From positions 1 through 48,047 of the forward strand of contig JBLMYQ010000053.1 of assembly GCA_050258375.1 (NCBI GenBank): 48,047 nucleotides of DNA. Reading direction: 5' to 3'. The first letter of the stretch is position 1, and every line of letters starts with the position of its first letter. The stretch comes from JBLMYQ01 sp050258375 (lineage in GTDB: Bacteria; Bacillota; Clostridia; Acetivibrionales; UBA4821). Positions 41,129 through 48,047 of this stretch are shown here, piece by piece. Made by a program: the position numbers and the translations under genes. The notes beneath the pieces are model-generated. The model made no database searches. It was not told the DNA's origin and saw only the letters and a list, made by a program, of their open reading frames with translations.

Positions 41129-43759
41129 TTACTTAGCTTCATACCAATTTTTCCCCACATGTAAATCAATATCCAATGGAACCTTAAGCTTATACGCATT
41201 TTCCATTGAATTTCTTAATATGCTTTTAACTTCATCGACCTCGTCTCTGGATGCTTCTATTATCAATTCGTCGTGAACCTGTAATATAAGTCTTGATTTA
41301 AGCTCTCTTTTTTTCAATTCAGTATTTACATTTACCATGGCAATTTTGATAATATCTGCAGCCGTACCCTGTATTGGTGTATTTAATGCCATTCTTTCTG
41401 CTGAAGCCCTAACATTGAAATTTGAAGCATTTATTTCCGGCAGATATCTCCTTCTACCTGACAATGTTGAAACATATCCCTGCTCTTTAGCCTTATCTAC
41501 AATTTGATGCATATACTCATGTACGCGGTTAAATTTGGCAAAATAGCTTTCTATATATTCTTTTGCCTGCTTTCTGGTTATTCTTAAATCCTTTGCAAGA
41601 CTATACTCCCCTTTTCCATAAATAAGTCCAAAATTAATCGCCTTTGCACTGCTTCTCATAAAAGGAGTAACTCCCAACTCCGGCACTCCGAATATCTTTG
41701 CTGCTGTACTTCTGTGTATATCCTGTCCTTCAATAAATGCATCTATCATATTTTTGTCTCCGGAAATATGTGCAAGAACTCTCAATTCTATCTGGGAGTA
41801 ATCCGCATCAACAAGAACATAACCTTCGCTTGCAATAAAAACTTTTCTGATTTGCTTTCCCATTTCAAGCTTAACAGGTATGTTCTGTAAATTAGGTTCT
41901 GTACTGCTGATTCTTCCCGTCACGGTAACCGTCTGATTAAGATTAGAATGAATCTTATGTGTATCCTTGTTTATTACTGCACGCATTCCATCAACATAGG
42001 TTGATTTTATCTTTACACATTGACGGTAGTCCAGAATTTTATCTACAATCGGGTGATGAGGCGCCAAATTTTCCAAAACCTCTACATCAGTAGAATAGCC
42101 TGTTTTTGTCTTTTTAATAACTGGCAGTTTAAGCTTTTCGAATAATATTGTTCCAAGCTGCTTGGTAGAATTAATATTAAAGGATTCACCAGCTAATTCA
42201 ATTATTTCATTAGTAATATTGTAAATCCTTTCTTCAAGCTTAGCGGAATATACTTCAAGAGCTTGTACATCCACCATGAACCCGACTCTTTCCATATCAG
42301 CAAGCACACGTGTAAGCGGTAATTCAATTTGATAATATAAATGCTCCATTTGCAGCTCTTTTATTTTTGAATCAAAAAACTTTGTAAGCCTAAAGACAGC
42401 AGAAGCACATTTACATACTTCATCTGCATTCTTAGGGTTTAAATCGCAAACATTTTCATCAAAGCATTCCAGATAAATCTCATTCAGCGGGTAGGCTTCT
42501 CTTGAAGGGTTAATCAAATATGCTGCTATCATTACATCAAAATCAACTTTTTCAACATCAAATTCCAAGTCATCAAGTATTTTATATTCCGGCTTAGAGT
42601 TATAGCTGTATTTATGTATTCCTTTATCCCTAAAAATATTTCTGGTCATATCAAATAAAGCTTTATTTTCAAAATCGATAAAATATACCTTTTTTTCACT
42701 GCAGCAGATAGCCATACCACTAAAGGTTTTTTCATTTTCCGCTAACAATGGATAGTACGCAAGCTCTTTTATATTATTGATTTCTTTAATTGATTCATTA
42801 AGCTCTTCAACGCTGGTTATTTGCTTTATTTCAACTTTTAAACTCTTTTTTTCTGCTGTTGTTTCCCCTTCACTTAATCCCAGCTTTGATATTATACTAT
42901 TAAACTCCAGTCTTTTAAGTAAAGAAAACAACCCTATTTTATCAACTTCTTTAATATCACAATCACAATACAAAAAGTCCATAGGAACATTAAGTTCAAT
43001 TGTTCCAAGCTTTCTGCTAAGATAAGCAAGCTCTTTATTTTCAACTAGCAGCCCCTTTATTCTGTCTTTTATATCAAGCTTATCAATATCCTCGTATATT
43101 TTATCTAAAGACTCATATTTCTTTATTAAGTCAAAAGCTGTTTTCTCACCAATTCCCGGAACACCCGGAATATTATCCGAAGAGTCTCCCATCAGCGATT
43201 TAATCTCTATCATCTGAAGCGGTTTTACTCCGTATTTTTCAATAACACCATTTTCATCGTACTCTTCAACTTCAGTTTTACCCATTCTAGTAATAGGAAT
43301 TTTTACTCTGACTTTATCTGAAACCAATTGAAGCGAATCTCTGTCCCCTGTCAGTATTATAACTTCCGCTCCACTCTTTTCTGCGGATTTCGAAAGAGTA
43401 CCTATTATATCATCAGCCTCATAGCCTGAAAGCTCTGCAATTTTTATATTCATTGCATTTAAAAGCTCTTTTGCAACAGGCATTTGCATAGCTAACTCTT
43501 CAGGCATCCCCTTACGATGTGCTTTATATTCTACAAATTGTTCATGCCGGAAAGTAGGAGCTTTCAAATCAAAAGCTACTGCTATGTGGCTAGGTTTTTC
43601 ATCATTTAATGCTTTTATTAAAATATTCATAAATCCATATAATGCATTAGTATAAAGCCCATCAGATGTAGAGAGCATTTTAGGGCCCATAAGCCCGTAA
43701 AATGCCCTGTTTAAAAGACTATTCCCATCTATAAGCATCAATTTCTGATTCAACATCAT
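41129..43759 (-). CDS. polA: DNA polymerase I
   Basis: 876 residues. Domains: 5'-nuclease (1-290; LIDGNSLLNRAFYG, GYEADDIIGTL, ILTGDRDSLQLV, GDSSDNIPGVPGIGEKTA), a 3'-5' exonuclease-like domain (about 310-470) lacking the metal-binding DxE (it reads AYYPLLAENEKT), so proofreading is probably absent as in Bacillus and Thermus enzymes, and the family A polymerase (motif A DADYSQIELRVLAHIS, motif B SSAKAINFGLIYG, motif C LQVHDELIIE). It fills gaps in repair and removes Okazaki primers. The start is one of ATG-ATG-TTG after GGAAGGAAG; the third codon has the best spacing, but the first is given. Confidence 0.97.
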   Translation of the reverse strand: MMLNQKLMLIDGNSLLNRAFYGLMGPKMLSTSDGLYTNALYGFMNILIKALNDEKPSHIAVAFDLKAPTFRHEQFVEYKAHRKGMPEELAMQMPVAKELLNAMNIKIAELSGYEADDIIGTLSKSAEKSGAEVIILTGDRDSLQLVSDKVRVKIPITRMGKTEVEEYDENGVIEKYGVKPLQMIEIKSLMGDSSDNIPGVPGIGEKTAFDLIKKYESLDKIYEDIDKLDIKDRIKGLLVENKELAYLSRKLGTIELNVPMDFLYCDCDIKEVDKIGLFSLLKRLEFNSIISKLGLSEGETTAEKKSLKVEIKQITSVEELNESIKEINNIKELAYYPLLAENEKTFSGMAICCSEKKVYFIDFENKALFDMTRNIFRDKGIHKYSYNSKPEYKILDDLEFDVEKVDFDVMIAAYLINPSREAYPLNEIYLECFDENVCDLNPKNADEVCKCASAVFRLTKFFDSKIKELQMEHLYYQIELPLTRVLADMERVGFMVDVQALEVYSAKLEERIYNITNEIIELAGESFNINSTKQLGTILFEKLKLPVIKKTKTGYSTDVEVLENLAPHHPIVDKILDYRQCVKIKSTYVDGMRAVINKDTHKIHSNLNQTVTVTGRISSTEPNLQNIPVKLEMGKQIRKVFIASEGYVLVDADYSQIELRVLAHISGDKNMIDAFIEGQDIHRSTAAKIFGVPELGVTPFMRSSAKAINFGLIYGKGEYSLAKDLRITRKQAKEYIESYFAKFNRVHEYMHQIVDKAKEQGYVSTLSGRRRYLPEINASNFNVRASAERMALNTPIQGTAADIIKIAMVNVNTELKKRELKSRLILQVHDELIIEASRDEVDEVKSILRNSMENAYKLKVPLDIDLHVGKNWYEAK

Positions 43760-43784
43760 CTTCCTTCCAAAATCGTTTTCAAAC

Positions 43785-44465
43785 CTATTTCTCTTCTTCT
43801 CCAGAAAACATACTTTCCTCTTCTTGTTCTAACTTTTGTATATATTTTACCAGCTCCCGATAGTTCACATCATCTATTTTCGTCTGGACTATGCCATACT
43901 CATAGAAGTTCGGCAGCTGCCTTACTCTTATTATTTTACCATAATAAGATATTATATTATTTTTTGAAACAGCAATATCAATCAATAATTCTGCTCCATT
44001 ATCAAACTTTTGTTTACTCGTAATGCTTACCCCTACAATGCTTACATTTTTAACTACAGCAAAATAAGGTTCATTGACATTTACTTGAGTAGCATTTGCG
44101 CTAAGACTTACAGAATATCTGACATGCATTCTTTGATTATTAAACTTTTCAACATTATCAACCTTTATAGTTAATTGCTGAGGAAACAGAAGTGTTATAT
44201 TGGCTACTTCGCCAGTCAAAACATATTCTTCATTGTTATCAAAGTAAATACATACTATATTATCCCCAACAAGAATGTTATTTTCTAATAATTTTTGTGG
44301 CAAATCCATTATAATGTTGCTACCCTTAATATTGCCTATTACATTCGTTAAAGGCTCAAAAACAGAATAATGCTTTAATTTGATTTTTTTGCCTTTTTTT
44401 ACATTCAAAGGTATAATGCTTTCTTTATGGAACTCATTTTGCATAGTCTGCTTTACAATAGCCAT
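43785..44465 (-). CDS. PilZ-domain c-di-GMP-binding protein (YcgR-like)
   Basis: 226 residues. An N-terminal beta domain of the YcgR/PilZN type (about 20-100) is followed by a PilZ domain beginning QRMHVRYSVSLSA, whose RxxxR motif (R-MHV-R) and later NVSIVG (N-x-S-x-x-G) are the c-di-GMP ligands. This architecture is used by flagellar-brake proteins and other c-di-GMP effectors. The ATG at 44465 is chosen because GGGAGGT lies 8 nt before it. Encoded between rnr and polA, 25 bp before polA, away from motility genes, so its target is open. A TTGCTGTCAATTGC stretch in its leader resembles sequences ahead of two other genes. Confidence 0.88.
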   Translation of the reverse strand: MAIVKQTMQNEFHKESIIPLNVKKGKKIKLKHYSVFEPLTNVIGNIKGSNIIMDLPQKLLENNILVGDNIVCIYFDNNEEYVLTGEVANITLLFPQQLTIKVDNVEKFNNQRMHVRYSVSLSANATQVNVNEPYFAVVKNVSIVGVSITSKQKFDNGAELLIDIAVSKNNIISYYGKIIRVRQLPNFYEYGIVQTKIDDVNYRELVKYIQKLEQEEESMFSGEEEK

Positions 44466-44561
44466 TAATAATACCTCCCAGTGGACAATTAGCAATTGAC
44501 AGCAAATATTTTTTTATTATAATTGCATAAATAATTATTCTACAGATGCCAATGAATTCCT

Positions 44562-46727
44562 TTATTTTTTCTTCATTTTATTTAATCTTTTATTAATCAC
44601 AACATTTTTATTCAAAGATTCTTCGAGCATAAAATCAAGTCTTCTGGCTTCCTTATCTGCTTTTACTAATCTGACGTTAACCTTCTGACCAATTTTAAAT
44701 ATCCTATTATTCCTCTCACCAACAAGACAGTGCTTGCGAGCTTCATAAACATAGTAATCGTCTTGAAGGTTGTCTACATGTATCAGCCCTTCAATAGTAT
44801 TATCAAGAGCAACAAAGAACCCAAAATTATTGACAGAAGAGATTGTTGCTTCAAACTCTTCTCCAACTCTATCCACCATAAATTCAACCTTTTTCAAATC
44901 TTCAACTTCACGTTCAGCCTTTTCTGCAAACCGTTCCTTTTCAGATGATATTCTTGCAGCTTCAACTGAAAAACTCATAAGCTTTTTGTATCTTTTTTCA
45001 CTTATAGAATAATTATTATTAATAATCTCTCCAATTACTCTATGAATAAATAAATCAGGGTATCTTCTTATTGGCGACGTAAAATGGCAGTAATACTTTG
45101 CTGCAAGCCCAAAATGACCTTCATTTTTATGACTGTATTTTGCCTGCTGCAAAGACCTCAGCATCAAGGTTGCAACTACTGATTCCTCATCTTTGCCTTT
45201 TACCTTATCCAATACTTCCTGCAATGCCCTTGGATGTATGCTGCTTTTTCCTTTAATACTTAACCCCAAGCCGTGAAGAAATTCATCCAGCACATCAATC
45301 TTTTCAGCATCAGGATTTTCATGAATTCGATAAATAAATGGCATATTAAGCCAGAATATTTTTTCTGCAACGGTTTCATTGCATATAAGCATGAACTCCT
45401 CAATAATTTTATTTGATATGGTTATTTCATATCTCTTAACCTCAACAGGTTTTCCTTTATCATTTAAAATAATCTTTACTTCAGGAAAGTCAAAATCTAT
45501 GCTTCCTCGTATAACTCTTTTTTTTCTAAGGATTTCAGCCAATTCACTCATTATTTTGAAGTCATCAATATGATTTTTGTATCTTTTCATCAGTTCTTTA
45601 TCCTGTGCTTCAAGAATTCTGGTAACATCCTTATATGTCATTCTTTCTGCAACACATATAACGCTTTTTGAAATCTCATTATTAACTACATTTCCTTGTT
45701 CATCAATTTCCATCATAACCGTAAAAGCAAGCCTGTCAACTCCTGCATTCAAACTGCAAATGCCATTTGAAAGCTTTGGCGGGAGCATAGGTATTACTCT
45801 ATCTACCAGATAAACACTGGTCCCCCTGCTTGCTGCACAATCATCAAGCGGATTCCCTTCTTTCACATAATGGCTGACATCAGCAATATGAACACCTAAA
45901 AGATAATTACCATTAGATAATTTTTCTATGGAAATAGCATCATCAAGATCTTTTGCATCCTCTCCATCAATTGTAACTATTTTCAGATGCCTAAAATCAT
46001 TTCTGCCTTTAATATCTTCTTCCAAAATCTTATCCGGAATAGTCTTTGTTTCCTCTAAAACTTCGGGGGGAAATTCGGTTTCAATTGCATAGGCTTTTGC
46101 AATTGATAAAATATCAACACCCGGGTCCCATTTTCTTCCTAATATTTCGACAATCTTACCAACGGCGCTTCGGTTTTTCTCCGGCCATTCAACTAAATCA
46201 ACAACGACTTTATCCCCTGTAACTGCTCCATTAATCATGTTTTGTGGAATATATACATCACCAATTCTCTTGTTGTCTGATATTATAAAGCCAAAATTCT
46301 TTTTTCCCTCAAAAGTACCAACAACCTTTGTATTTGCCCTTGTAAGAATTTTAAAAACTTCTGCTTGTGCACTTTTTCCTTCAATTTTAGACGGTTTAAG
46401 CTTAACAAGGACCTTATCCCCGTTCATAGCACCATTTAAATAATCAGCAGGAACAAATACATCTTCCTTGCCATTTTCAGGTATTACAAATCCAAATCCC
46501 CTTTCATTCAGTTGTAATAGTCCTGTCAGCATATTAGCCATTTCCGGCTTGACATACTTTCCTTTTCCTGTCTTGACTACTCTTCCTTCATCTTCAAGCT
46601 CTTCAAGTAATGCCAGCAATATTTCCTTATCACCTTCATATTCAATATGTTCAGATAATTCCTTAAACATCATTGGCTTATATGAATAATCTTCAACCAG
46701 ATTAATTATTAATTCTTTTATTTCCAA
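44562..46727 (-). CDS. rnr: Ribonuclease R
   Basis: 721-residue 3'-5' exoribonuclease of the RNase II/R family, which degrades structured RNA and takes part in quality control of mRNA and rRNA and in trans-translation. N-terminal winged helix (1-60), cold-shock OB folds (NERGFGFVIPENGKEDVFVP; KNFGFIISD), the RNB catalytic domain with DGEDAKDLDDAISIE (metal-binding aspartates) and IRRYPDLFIHR, and an S1 domain (FEATISSVNNFGFFVALDNTIEGLIHVDNL) with a basic tail. The start is TTG with GAGGAA 7 nt upstream. It follows secG, the classic secG-rnr order, but a terminator separates them. Neither smpB nor ssrA lies next to it here. Confidence 0.97.
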   Translation of the reverse strand: MEIKELIINLVEDYSYKPMMFKELSEHIEYEGDKEILLALLEELEDEGRVVKTGKGKYVKPEMANMLTGLLQLNERGFGFVIPENGKEDVFVPADYLNGAMNGDKVLVKLKPSKIEGKSAQAEVFKILTRANTKVVGTFEGKKNFGFIISDNKRIGDVYIPQNMINGAVTGDKVVVDLVEWPEKNRSAVGKIVEILGRKWDPGVDILSIAKAYAIETEFPPEVLEETKTIPDKILEEDIKGRNDFRHLKIVTIDGEDAKDLDDAISIEKLSNGNYLLGVHIADVSHYVKEGNPLDDCAASRGTSVYLVDRVIPMLPPKLSNGICSLNAGVDRLAFTVMMEIDEQGNVVNNEISKSVICVAERMTYKDVTRILEAQDKELMKRYKNHIDDFKIMSELAEILRKKRVIRGSIDFDFPEVKIILNDKGKPVEVKRYEITISNKIIEEFMLICNETVAEKIFWLNMPFIYRIHENPDAEKIDVLDEFLHGLGLSIKGKSSIHPRALQEVLDKVKGKDEESVVATLMLRSLQQAKYSHKNEGHFGLAAKYYCHFTSPIRRYPDLFIHRVIGEIINNNYSISEKRYKKLMSFSVEAARISSEKERFAEKAEREVEDLKKVEFMVDRVGEEFEATISSVNNFGFFVALDNTIEGLIHVDNLQDDYYVYEARKHCLVGERNNRIFKIGQKVNVRLVKADKEARRLDFMLEESLNKNVVINKRLNKMKKK

Positions 46728-46756
46728 ATCTTATTCCTCATTTCTTACTTATATTA

Positions 46757-46787
46757 AAACAGGATAGACTATATAGCCTATCCTGTC
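46757..46787 (-). terminator. Terminator after secG
   Basis: Inverted repeat ACAGGATAG (46759-46767) / CTATCCTGT (46777-46785) with a short internal palindromic loop; on the minus strand it is followed by TTTTAATAT. It lies 16 bp past the secG stop and 30 bp before rnr, so rnr may depend on read-through or its own promoter. Confidence 0.8.
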
Positions 46788-46802
46788 CCCAATTCTTTTA
46801 AG

Positions 46803-47051
46803 TTATGCGTTTATACTCATTATGGAAAGTATAATTGAGGTAATCAGAAAAACAACTGCCGCTACTGTTGTCCATTTACTTAATATAGAATCAAGGTTTC
46901 TCCCCATTTTCTTCCCCATGAATGTTTCAGCAGCTCCAGCTATGCTTCCTGAGAGTCCAGCTGATTTTCCAGACTGCAACAGTACTATTACAATCAATGA
47001 TATAGCCATAAGAATATGGATTACTGTTAAAATAATCTTACCAACTGCCAT
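46803..47051 (-). CDS. secG: Preprotein translocase subunit SecG
   Basis: 82-residue membrane protein with two TM helices (about 4-24 and 58-78), the standard SecG size. The family loop QSGKSAGLSGSIAGAAETFMGKK lies between them (LLQSGKSAGLSGSI at 24-37). SecG joins SecYE and promotes SecA-driven export. ATG at 47051 with AGGAGGTG upstream; a longer in-frame extension has no ribosome binding site. Its promoter lies at 47080-47108. Confidence 0.96.
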   Translation of the reverse strand: MAVGKIILTVIHILMAISLIVIVLLQSGKSAGLSGSIAGAAETFMGKKMGRNLDSILSKWTTVAAVVFLITSIILSIMSINA

Positions 47052-47079
47052 TATTACACCTCCTAAATTTAGCAAATTA

Positions 47080-47108
47080 ATTTTAGCATAACCTTCATAT
47101 ATATTCAA
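47080..47108 (-). promoter_or_regulatory. Promoter of secG
   Basis: Minus strand TTGAAT (47108-47103), 17 bp, TAAAAT (47085-47080), about 30 bp before the secG start. Confidence 0.65.
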
Positions 47109-47152
47109 GGATTTTACCTATATTTTGTTCATTTTTTTTGTATTTATTTGAC

Positions 47153-47181
47153 TTGTACTTCAAAAAATAAAAATATATAAT
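47153..47181 (+). promoter_or_regulatory. Promoter of trxB
   Basis: TTGTAC (47153-47158), 17 bp, TATAAT (47176-47181), about 35 bp before the trxB ATG. A better -35 hexamer TTGACT starts 5 bp upstream but would give a 22-bp spacer. Confidence 0.6.
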
Positions 47182-47216
47182 CTAATTTGATAAGTATTTC
47201 CATTGGAGGTATTACT

Positions 47217-48047
47217 ATGCATGACATTATTATTATAGGCGGTGGTCCTTCCGGCCTTTCAGCAGCCTTATACGGAGCAAGGGCAGGCAAAGACACCATA
47301 CTATTTGAAAAGATGTTTGTCGGCGGTCAAATGGCAACAACCAGCATGATAGAAAACTATCCCGGTCTTCAATCCATCAGCGGCATGGAGCTTGCAATGA
47401 GTATGGAAAACCAGGCTAAAAGTTTTGGCGCAAAAATTATGTATGAAGAAGTAACAAATATTGAAATTGATAAGATTAACAAGGTTGTAAAAACAAATAG
47501 TTCTACATATATGTCTAAAACAGTAATTCTGGCAATGGGCGCTTCCCCTCAGGAATTAAATATTCCCGGTGAGAAAGAGTTACGAGGAATGGGCGTATCG
47601 TACTGTGCAACCTGTGACGGTGCATTCTTTAGGGATAAAATTACCGCAGTAATTGGTGGAGGTAATACAGCTGTTGAAGATGCTATCTTCTTAGCTGATA
47701 TATGTAAAAAGGTTTACTTGATTCACAGACGTGATTCATTCCGCGCTGAAGCAGTATTACAAGAAAAAGCTTCTTCCCTTTCTAATATTGAATTTATTCT
47801 AAATACTACGGTAGAAGAAATAAAAGGCAGCAGCCATGTTGAAAATATTGTTTTGAAAAACATAAAAACTAACGAGAGTAAAACTATAGATATAGACGGA
47901 ATATTCATCGGAATTGGAACAAAGCCAAATAGTGAGATTGTAAAAGGAATGATTGATATAAATAATAACGGTTACATTAATACGGATAATAATATGCAGA
48001 CCAATATTTTTGGGGTTTATGCCGCAGGTGATGTACGAGAAAAAATG
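47217..48047 (+). CDS. trxB: Thioredoxin-disulfide reductase (partial, cut by window end)
   Basis: 277 codons are visible, of about 305-310 expected; the 3' end is outside. FAD-binding GGGPSGLSAALYGARAG near the N-terminus, GGQM and ENYPG, the redox-active CATC in SYCATCDGAFF, the NADPH-binding GGGNTAVEDAIFL and HRRDSFRA, and GIGTKPNS plus GVYAAGDV of the second FAD site are all present. It keeps thioredoxin reduced with NADPH. ATG with GGAGGT 6 nt upstream. Divergent from secG, sharing a 165-bp control region. Confidence 0.95.
   Translation, partial: MHDIIIIGGGPSGLSAALYGARAGKDTILFEKMFVGGQMATTSMIENYPGLQSISGMELAMSMENQAKSFGAKIMYEEVTNIEIDKINKVVKTNSSTYMSKTVILAMGASPQELNIPGEKELRGMGVSYCATCDGAFFRDKITAVIGGGNTAVEDAIFLADICKKVYLIHRRDSFRAEAVLQEKASSLSNIEFILNTTVEEIKGSSHVENIVLKNIKTNESKTIDIDGIFIGIGTKPNSEIVKGMIDINNNGYINTDNNMQTNIFGVYAAGDVREKM

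Noticed and set aside
47148..47181. TTGACT with TATAAT as the trxB promoter
   Set aside because: The spacer would be 22 bp; TTGTAC with 17 bp is preferred.

Overview
The window is low-GC DNA (AT-rich spacers, many TTG starts, strong AGGAGG-type ribosome binding sites, sigma-A-like promoters, a T-box riboswitch, stalk-domain secreted protein). This points to a Gram-positive anaerobe of the class Clostridia; genus-level placement (for example a Ruminiclostridium/Acetivibrio-like clostridium) is only a guess. No rRNA, tRNA, CRISPR array, phage or transposase gene was seen.

Layout. 1-325: tail of typA/bipA. 397-17283 (minus strand): a 17-kb chemosensory block, read in the order cheA2, cheW, a giant methyl-accepting protein with triplicated HAMP-type repeats, cheR, cheB, CheY-like regulator, PAS histidine kinase, cheA1, PAS hybrid histidine kinase, CheY-like regulator. 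17765-20950: T-box-controlled glyQ-glyS. 20963-25962: marR, RND adaptor and RND pump. 26017-26120: a 104-bp MITE-like inverted repeat. 26235-27936: ECF sigma factor with its zinc-finger anti-sigma factor, which carries a PrcB-like outer domain. 28024-30463: aroC, then a GIY-YIG-like protein and a DUF2087/zinc-finger regulator. 30602-32490 (plus strand): a secreted stalk-domain protein, a second repeat element and an unrecognised protein. 32530-33750: MFS exporter. 33861-39922: a glycan cluster (three glycosyltransferases, a GH130 mannoside phosphorylase/hydrolase-like enzyme and an alpha/alpha-toroid protein) around a divergent control region. 39928-47051 (minus): secG, rnr, PilZ protein, polA, coaE and a lytic transglycosylase. 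47217-end: start of trxB.

The most unusual part is the chemosensory block. It has no flagellar genes and no cheC/cheD/cheY-phosphatase genes in view. It has two complete CheAs but only one CheW and one receptor. The receptor contains three exact-length 181-residue repeats. It also contains two PAS kinases, each ending in an HPt-like helical domain that has lost its phosphorylatable histidine. Both cheA genes have a matching promoter (TTGAAA-17-TAAAAT) with a Spo0A-box-like sequence just downstream of the predicted transcription start. Together these features suggest a non-motility chemosensory pathway wired to two-component kinases, possibly tied to developmental control; this is inference.

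Several starts were moved from the longest reading frame to the codon best placed after a Shine-Dalgarno sequence (cheA1, cheA2, cheR, cheW, glyQ, RND pump, anti-sigma, aroC, glycosyltransferase at 37191, toroid protein, transglycosylase, coaE, PilZ protein, secG).
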